A stretch of DNA of 10,544 nucleotides from CAYRLZ01 sp964425275 (GTDB lineage: Bacteria > Hydrothermota > Tepidihabitantia > Tepidihabitantales > JBDRVQ01): positions 1-10,544 of the forward strand of contig CAYRLZ010000091.1 in assembly GCA_964425275.1 (NCBI GenBank), in the 5' to 3' direction. The translations under genes and the position numbers were made by a program. Of this stretch, positions 7,399-10,544 are shown one piece after another. Each line of letters begins with the position of its first letter. Within the stretch, counting starts at the first letter, position 1. Under the pieces are notes generated by a model. It saw nothing but the letters and a program-made list of their open reading frames with translations. It ran no database searches and was not told where the DNA came from.

Positions 7399-7488
7399 GC
7401 TAATATTAAACGATGCGCCGAAATAAAGGGCTTTGGCAAATGATGGGATTAAAGATAAAAAATTGTCGGTTATAAAGTGGCCGAGGAA
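7399..7488 (+). repeat. Dispersed repeat, copy A (upstream of first toxin-antitoxin pair)
   Basis: These 90 bases align with 8170-8260 at about 80 per cent identity by eye, with one single-base gap. The best-conserved blocks are GCTAATATTAAACGATG at the left edge, CTTTGGCAAA in the middle and GGTTATAAA plus GGCCGAGGAA at the right edge. The central part also matches copy C. The copy ends 24 bases before the -35 box of the antitoxin promoter. Neither strand encodes a conserved protein: the antisense frame open here is shifted by the gap in copy B. Confidence 0.8.
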
Positions 7489-7512
7489 TTTTAGCTTAAA
7501 ATCGGACAAATA

Positions 7513-7541
7513 TTGACGGGCGATATTATTTCTATTATAAT
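7513..7541 (+). promoter_or_regulatory. Sigma-70-type promoter of the first toxin-antitoxin pair
   Basis: TTGACG (7513-7518) and TATAAT (7536-7541) are separated by 17 bases, a near-perfect match. Transcription should start near 7548, leaving a leader of about 14 bases that contains TGGAGG. TATTAT (7524-7529) and ATAATA (7537-7542) form an inverted repeat overlapping the -10 box, a possible operator for autoregulation by the antitoxin; that role is inferred. Confidence 0.75.
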
Positions 7542-7561
7542 AAGAAAATGATGGAGGAATT

Positions 7562-7792
7562 ATGAATGAACTTTTGAATCGGATAAGCACCGACCCAAAG
7601 ATTTGTCATGGCAAGCCTTGCATCAAGGGAACAAGGATTATGGTTTCGGTAATTCTTGATAATTTGGCTTCTGGGTTAACAACCGAGGAGATTATCGCCG
7701 AATATCCAGAACTGAAACCAGAAGATATCAAGGCGGCAATCGCCTATGCAGCAGAACTCGCTCGGGAAGAAGATTTAGTTCCCCTTCGTTAG
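7562..7792 (+). CDS. DUF433 family antitoxin (VapB-like)
   Basis: This 76-residue protein is a textbook DUF433 (COG2442) member. It has DPKICHGKPCIKGTRI (11-26), then ILDNLASGLTTEEI (31-44), YPELKPEDIKAAIAYAAE (48-65) and a short charged tail. The family has a winged-helix-like DNA-binding fold and is paired with PIN-like nucleases as a predicted antitoxin that represses its own operon. The ATG has GGAGG four bases upstream and lies about 14 bases from the predicted transcription start. The toxin gene follows after six bases. Length and motifs are complete, so it should be functional. The antitoxin role rests on family knowledge and the adjacent partner. Confidence 0.9.
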   Translation: MNELLNRISTDPKICHGKPCIKGTRIMVSVILDNLASGLTTEEIIAEYPELKPEDIKAAIAYAAELAREEDLVPLR

Positions 7793-7798
7793 TTCAAG

Positions 7799-8161
7799 AT
7801 GAAAATTAAATTGGACGAAAACCTGAGGAAGAGTGCACTCGTTCTATTACGGGGAGCCGGATACGAAGCGGAGCGACCTTTGGAAGAAGGACTTTCTGGC
7901 TATCCTGATGAACAAATCTGGGATTTCGTTTTGAATCAAGGGATGTTCTTTATAACTTTGGATGTTGATTTTTCTGATGTCCGAAAATTTCCACCCGGCA
8001 CCCATCCCGGTATTCTCGTCTTACGGTTGTCTAAGCAGGGCCGTGAAGTCGTGAAGCAAACGGTTTCGAAGATTATTAAAGAATACACACTTGAGACGCT
8101 AAAAGGTAGTCTGGCGATTGCCGACGAATATCGGACTCGCATCCGTCGACCAAAAGGTTAA
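7799..8161 (+). CDS. DUF5615 family PIN-like toxin nuclease
   Basis: The 120-residue product belongs to the DUF5615/COG4634 group of PIN-like domains, the usual partner of DUF433 proteins. Candidate metal-binding acids are in KLDENL (D6, E7) near the N-terminus, YPDEQI (D37, E38) and ITLDVDFSD (D55, D57). The GTHPGILVLRL strand (67-77) and the C-terminal helix are also typical. Such proteins are predicted ribonuclease toxins inactivated by the antitoxin. The start ATG is six bases after the antitoxin stop and has no evident ribosome site, suggesting translational coupling so that toxin is made only after antitoxin. All expected acidic residues are present, in contrast to the broken copy downstream. 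The RNA target is unknown. Confidence 0.88.
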   Translation: MKIKLDENLRKSALVLLRGAGYEAERPLEEGLSGYPDEQIWDFVLNQGMFFITLDVDFSDVRKFPPGTHPGILVLRLSKQGREVVKQTVSKIIKEYTLETLKGSLAIADEYRTRIRRPKG

Positions 8162-8169
8162 TGCAATTT

Positions 8170-8260
8170 GCTAATATTAAACGATGAGCCGAAATAACAG
8201 ACTTTGGCAAAAAGCAAGGTTAAAGGTAGGAAATTGAGAGGTTATAAATTGGCCGAGGAA
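8170..8260 (+). repeat. Dispersed repeat, copy B (upstream of second toxin-antitoxin pair)
   Basis: These 91 bases begin nine bases after the first toxin stop and align with copy A over their whole length, in the same orientation. The two differ mainly in a ten-base central patch after CTTTGGCAAA and carry one extra base near 8238. The copy ends 35 bases before the -35 box of the next promoter, close to the 24 bases seen for copy A. The A-B pair is more alike than the toxin genes it precedes. Confidence 0.8.
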
Positions 8261-8295
8261 AGGCAAAGTTCTAAATAATTTTTGGGATAAGGAAT

Positions 8296-8324
8296 TTGAC
8301 ATTAGATATTTTTACCTATATAAT
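8296..8324 (+). promoter_or_regulatory. Perfect sigma-70 consensus promoter of the second (decayed) pair
   Basis: TTGACA (8296-8301), 17 bases, then TATAAT (8319-8324): both hexamers and the spacing are exact consensus. The expected start near 8331 gives a leader of about nine bases that is little more than the ribosome site GAGGAG, four bases before the ATG at 8340. The promoter remains intact although both genes behind it are broken, and it may now drive the methyltransferase. Confidence 0.8.
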
Positions 8325-8339
8325 AATTACGAGGAGAAA

Positions 8340-8573
8340 ATGAACGAAAGATTACTTGAGAGGATTGAAATAAATCCGGAAGTTATGCTGGGTAAGCCGG
8401 TGATAAAAGGGACGAGAATTCCGGTGGAGATTATCCTACGGAAACTTGCCTAAAATCTCTCAATTGAGGAAATCTTAAAGGATTACCCGGTTCTCACGGC
8501 AGAAGATATTAAGGCCTCACTCCTTTATGCCGCCACTTCATTATCCACCGAAGAGATTAAAGTTTTTAGGTAA
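8340..8573 (+). pseudogene. DUF433 family antitoxin interrupted by a nonsense codon
   Basis: The frame from ATG 8340 to TAA 8571-8573 encodes a 77-codon DUF433 protein resembling the intact antitoxin upstream (about half the residues by eye). It carries MNERLLERI, LGKPVIKGTRIPVEIIL, then LSIEEILKDYP and EDIKASLLYAA. Codon 38 (8451-8453) is TAA, where the intact neighbour has Ser (LAS-GL against LA-stop-NL). A single substitution from CAA (Gln) or AAA (Lys) would explain it. Everything on both sides aligns, so the decay looks recent. Translation would give a 37-residue fragment without the second half of the domain. The stop overlaps the next start (TAATG). A sequencing or assembly error cannot be excluded. 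Confidence 0.85.
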
Positions 8574-8933
8574 TGAAATTTCTGGCGAATGAGAATATTG
8601 AGAGACCGATTGTTGACCAACTGCGGTTGAAGGGTTTTGAGGTTAAATACCTATTAGAATTGCGGCCTCGTTTATCCGATGACGAAGTAATCAAAATGGC
8701 GAAAGAAGATGACTTAATCTTAATCACCAACGACAAATGATTTTGGAGAACTTGTTTTCCTCCATCAGAAATTGGCTACCGGAATTATCCTTCTGAGATT
8801 TGCTTCCGAGTCATCCTCACTTAAAGCCGAAGTCCTTACCAAATATCTTACGGGTATTTCTCCCGATGAGATTTTTGGGAAATTTGTCGTCCTAACCGAA
8901 ACAACCATTAGAACCCGAAAAATAAAGAGATGA
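8573..8933 (+). pseudogene. DUF5615 family PIN-like toxin broken by a one-base frameshift
   Basis: Starting at ATG 8573-8575, overlapping the antitoxin stop, the frame reads MKFLANENIERPIV, then LSDDEVIKMAKEDDLILITNDK and meets TGA at 8738-8740. Skipping one base there continues the family sequence in another frame as DFGELVF, then ATGIILLRF and ISPDEIFGKFVVL, to the TGA at 8931-8933. The restored protein of about 120 residues is related to the upstream toxin (about 30 per cent identical by eye). The break falls in the ITNDKDFGEL motif that carries catalytic aspartates, so the truncated 55-residue product should be inactive. The site AAATGAT is not a recognised slippery heptamer, so programmed shifting is unlikely. 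Losing the toxin would also make the antitoxin dispensable. Confidence 0.85.
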
Positions 8934-8954
8934 TTGATATAAAGAAGAAAATAT

Positions 8955-8983
8955 GGGCTTTGGCAAACAGTGGGATTAAAGAT
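8955..8983 (+). repeat. Dispersed repeat, short copy C (upstream of the methyltransferase)
   Basis: These 29 bases match 7428-7456 in copy A at 26 positions. The match is GGGCTTTGGCAAA, a three-base difference (CAG for TGA), then TGGGATTAAAGAT. Similarity continues more loosely to about 8993. The left and right parts of the full repeat are absent. Like copies A and B it stands in direct orientation immediately before an accessory gene, here 39 bases before the methyltransferase ATG. An overlapping 43-codon frame (8930-9061) crosses the copy but has no recognisable content. Confidence 0.7.
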
Positions 8984-9021
8984 GGGGAAAATGTTTTTCG
9001 TATCTGTAGAATTCGACTTCT

Positions 9022-10544
9022 ATGGCAAAGAGTAAAAGAAAGGGTACACAAGTTCATATAAAGTGGAAGGGGTGGAGTTTGATAGGTAGGCAAGGGGAGA
9101 AAAAATACCTTCTCAGGAAGATTTGGCGAATATTCAGGAGGAATCGCAGAAGCAAAAACTACCGGAGCAGAAGCGGATTTTTTCGGTTTCCGGTAAAATT
9201 AGTCGGCGGGTAGCCCCGCATAACTTACCTGACCCGACGAGACCGCCTTTGGGTTATGATGAGCATAAGGGTTTTGATAGGGTATTTCCCTTCGTCCGTT
9301 TACCTTTGCTTCACCCACCAAATAATGAGGATACGGTTATTTTTAATGCACCAGAACTTCCTGCTAATCAACTTATTTTAGGTGATAATTTAGAGGTTCT
9401 AAGGAATATCCCTTCCGAAACGATCGACCTAATTTATATTGACCCGCCGTTCTTTTCGGGCAGGACTTATAATGTCATCTGGGGTGATACTAACGAAGTG
9501 CGCACCTTTTATGATATTTGGGAAGGCGGAATTGATACTTATTTAATTTGGCTTAATGCTCGGCTTTGGGAGATGCGAAGGGTCTTAAAAAAGACCGGTT
9601 CAATCTATGTCCATTGCGACTGGCATGCCAGCCATTATATCAAAACTGAGATGGATAAGATTTTTGGGTATGAGAATTTTAGGAATGAGATAATATGGTT
9701 CTATAAAACTGGAGGCATCCCTGAAAAATGTGGATTTAGTAGAAAGCACGATATAATTTTGTTCTATTTAAAGAGCAACAAAATGATATTTAATCCTCTT
9801 AAAGAAAAATCTTATTTGATGCACAAATACGGTTTCTCAAATATAGACATTAAGCAAGACAATAAAGGCTATTATGTTGAAGTATTTGTAAGAGACGTAT
9901 GGGATATTCCTGCTCTAAGAGGAAATCAGCCCGAAAGGATAACCTTTGACACCCAAAAACCCGAAGCCCTCTTAAAGCGCATCATTCTTGCCTCCTCTAA
10001 CCCTGGGGACATTGTTGCTGACTTCTTCTGTGGTTCAGGCACAACTTTAGCAGTTGCCGAAAAACTTGGCAGGCGATGGATTGGCTGTGATTTATCAAAG
10101 TTTGCCATTCAGGTTACAAGAAAAAGATTGCTTGATATTCATAACTCAAAGGACTTACTGGACGAGAATAAAGAAAAATACGGCAAGCCAGCAAGACCTT
10201 TTGAACTGTGGAATATCGGCAACTACGAAACCGTTTACTGGCGTGAAAGACAGGACGAATACCTTGCCTTTATGCTAAAACTCTATCAGGCACAAGCATT
10301 AACTGGGTTTAGATACATTCACGGAAGAAAAGGAGATAGAGCAGTTCACATTGGACCTTTGAATGCACCTGTCACAATGGAAGAAATAGAAAAGGTTGTA
10401 GTTGAATGCAGGGCAAATAACTTCAGCAAAGCAGATGTTCTGGGCTGGGAGTGGGGTTATGAAGTAAATGAGCTTGCAAAGGCATTGGCAAAAAAGAACG
10501 GTGTTGATTTAAAACTCGTCCAGATTCCCTCTGTGAATGAAATA
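9022..10544 (+). CDS. Beta-class site-specific DNA methyltransferase, frameshifted near its start, 3' truncated
   Basis: The main frame is open from 9090 to the window end. It encodes an N4-cytosine/N6-adenine methylase with motifs in beta order: LILGDNLEVL, catalytic IYIDPPFF (D at 9441, about residue 141), the NEIIWFY segment, a target-recognition region, TQKPEALLKRII, and the SAM-binding DFFCGSGTT (about residue 334), then WIGCDLS. Type III Mod-like and solitary methylases share this order. A further domain of over 100 residues follows (VHIGPLNAPVTMEEIE, ADVLGWEWGYEVNELAKA) and runs off the window. This frame has a TAG at 9087 and no ATG before the domain. A second frame from ATG 9022 (MAKSKRKGTQVHIKWKG) runs into it, and the two join as GEKK-IPSQEDLANI if one A is added to the A-run at 9100-9105. 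Otherwise TTG 9123, with AGGA just before it, is the likely start. At least ~508 residues are in view. Confidence 0.85.

Larger units (their letters stand above)
6935..7561. other. Gene-free junction between the lptF block and the accessory region
   Basis: No convincing coding region lies in these 627 bases on either strand. In order they hold about 90 unassigned bases with a loose GTCTGT/ACAGAC pairing (6937 to about 6982), an inverted repeat at 7026-7046, a 12-base tandem array at 7117-7332, dispersed repeat copy A at 7399-7488, a small inverted repeat ATTTTA-GCT-TAAAAT at 7488-7502, and the promoter of the first toxin-antitoxin pair. The stretch separates divergently transcribed core and accessory genes. 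Confidence 0.75.

Noticed and set aside
7351..7590. Minus-strand frame of 79 codons across repeat copy A
   Set aside because: The same strand of copy B is out of frame because of the one-base gap, so the reading frame is not conserved. It also overlaps the promoter and start of the antitoxin.
8731..8745. Programmed frameshift in the second toxin
   Set aside because: The sequence around the break is not a known slippery site and there is no stimulatory structure. The neighbouring antitoxin also carries a nonsense codon, so decay is simpler.
7117..8983. CRISPR array or integron-type attC sites
   Set aside because: The 12-base units have no spacers, and copies A-C are too far apart and too divergent for CRISPR. 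No integrase gene or attC-like imperfect palindrome is visible.
8930..9061. 43-codon frame starting inside the end of the broken toxin (ATGA overlap)
   Set aside because: No recognisable protein content. It crosses repeat copy C and overlaps the methyltransferase start in another frame. The stop-start overlap looks coincidental.

Overview
The window looks like a chromosomal piece of a Gram-negative bacterium. It carries both membrane subunits of the lipopolysaccharide exporter (LptF, LptG), and two secreted proteins end in tails like the Por/type IX C-terminal sorting domain. Moderate GC, secreted propeller proteins with such tails and much accessory toxin-antitoxin and methylase DNA recall uncultured FCB-type lineages such as candidate division WOR-3. 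That assignment is a guess from style, not from a marker gene.

Left part (1-6934). The C-terminal end of a large secreted protein (1-433, plus strand) converges on a block of five minus-strand genes. Read in transcription order these are lptF, lptG (ATGA overlap), ligA (own promoter in a 50-base gap), a Pcm-type protein-isoaspartate methyltransferase with an export-like N-terminus (ATGA overlap with ligA), and a secreted seven-repeat beta-propeller. The lptF and ligA promoters are close to the sigma-70 consensus. Both place the -10 box exactly five bases before the ATG, which suggests leaderless transcripts.

Middle part (6935-7561). About 630 bases hold no gene. They contain a perfect 8-bp inverted repeat, an array of eighteen degenerate 12-base pyrimidine-rich units, the first copy (A) of a roughly 90-base dispersed repeat, and a near-perfect promoter.

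Right part (7562-10544, plus strand). Accessory units alternate with copies of the dispersed repeat. The order is repeat A, an intact DUF433/DUF5615 (VapBC-like) toxin-antitoxin pair, repeat B, a second pair of the same type with one nonsense codon and one frameshift, then a short copy C and a beta-class DNA methyltransferase that runs off the window. The methyltransferase N-terminus is split between two frames at a run of six A, and its presumed target-recognition region is markedly AT-rich. The repeat-unit-repeat-unit-repeat layout resembles a modular defence or accessory region growing next to a core envelope/DNA-repair block. It is the most interesting structure here.
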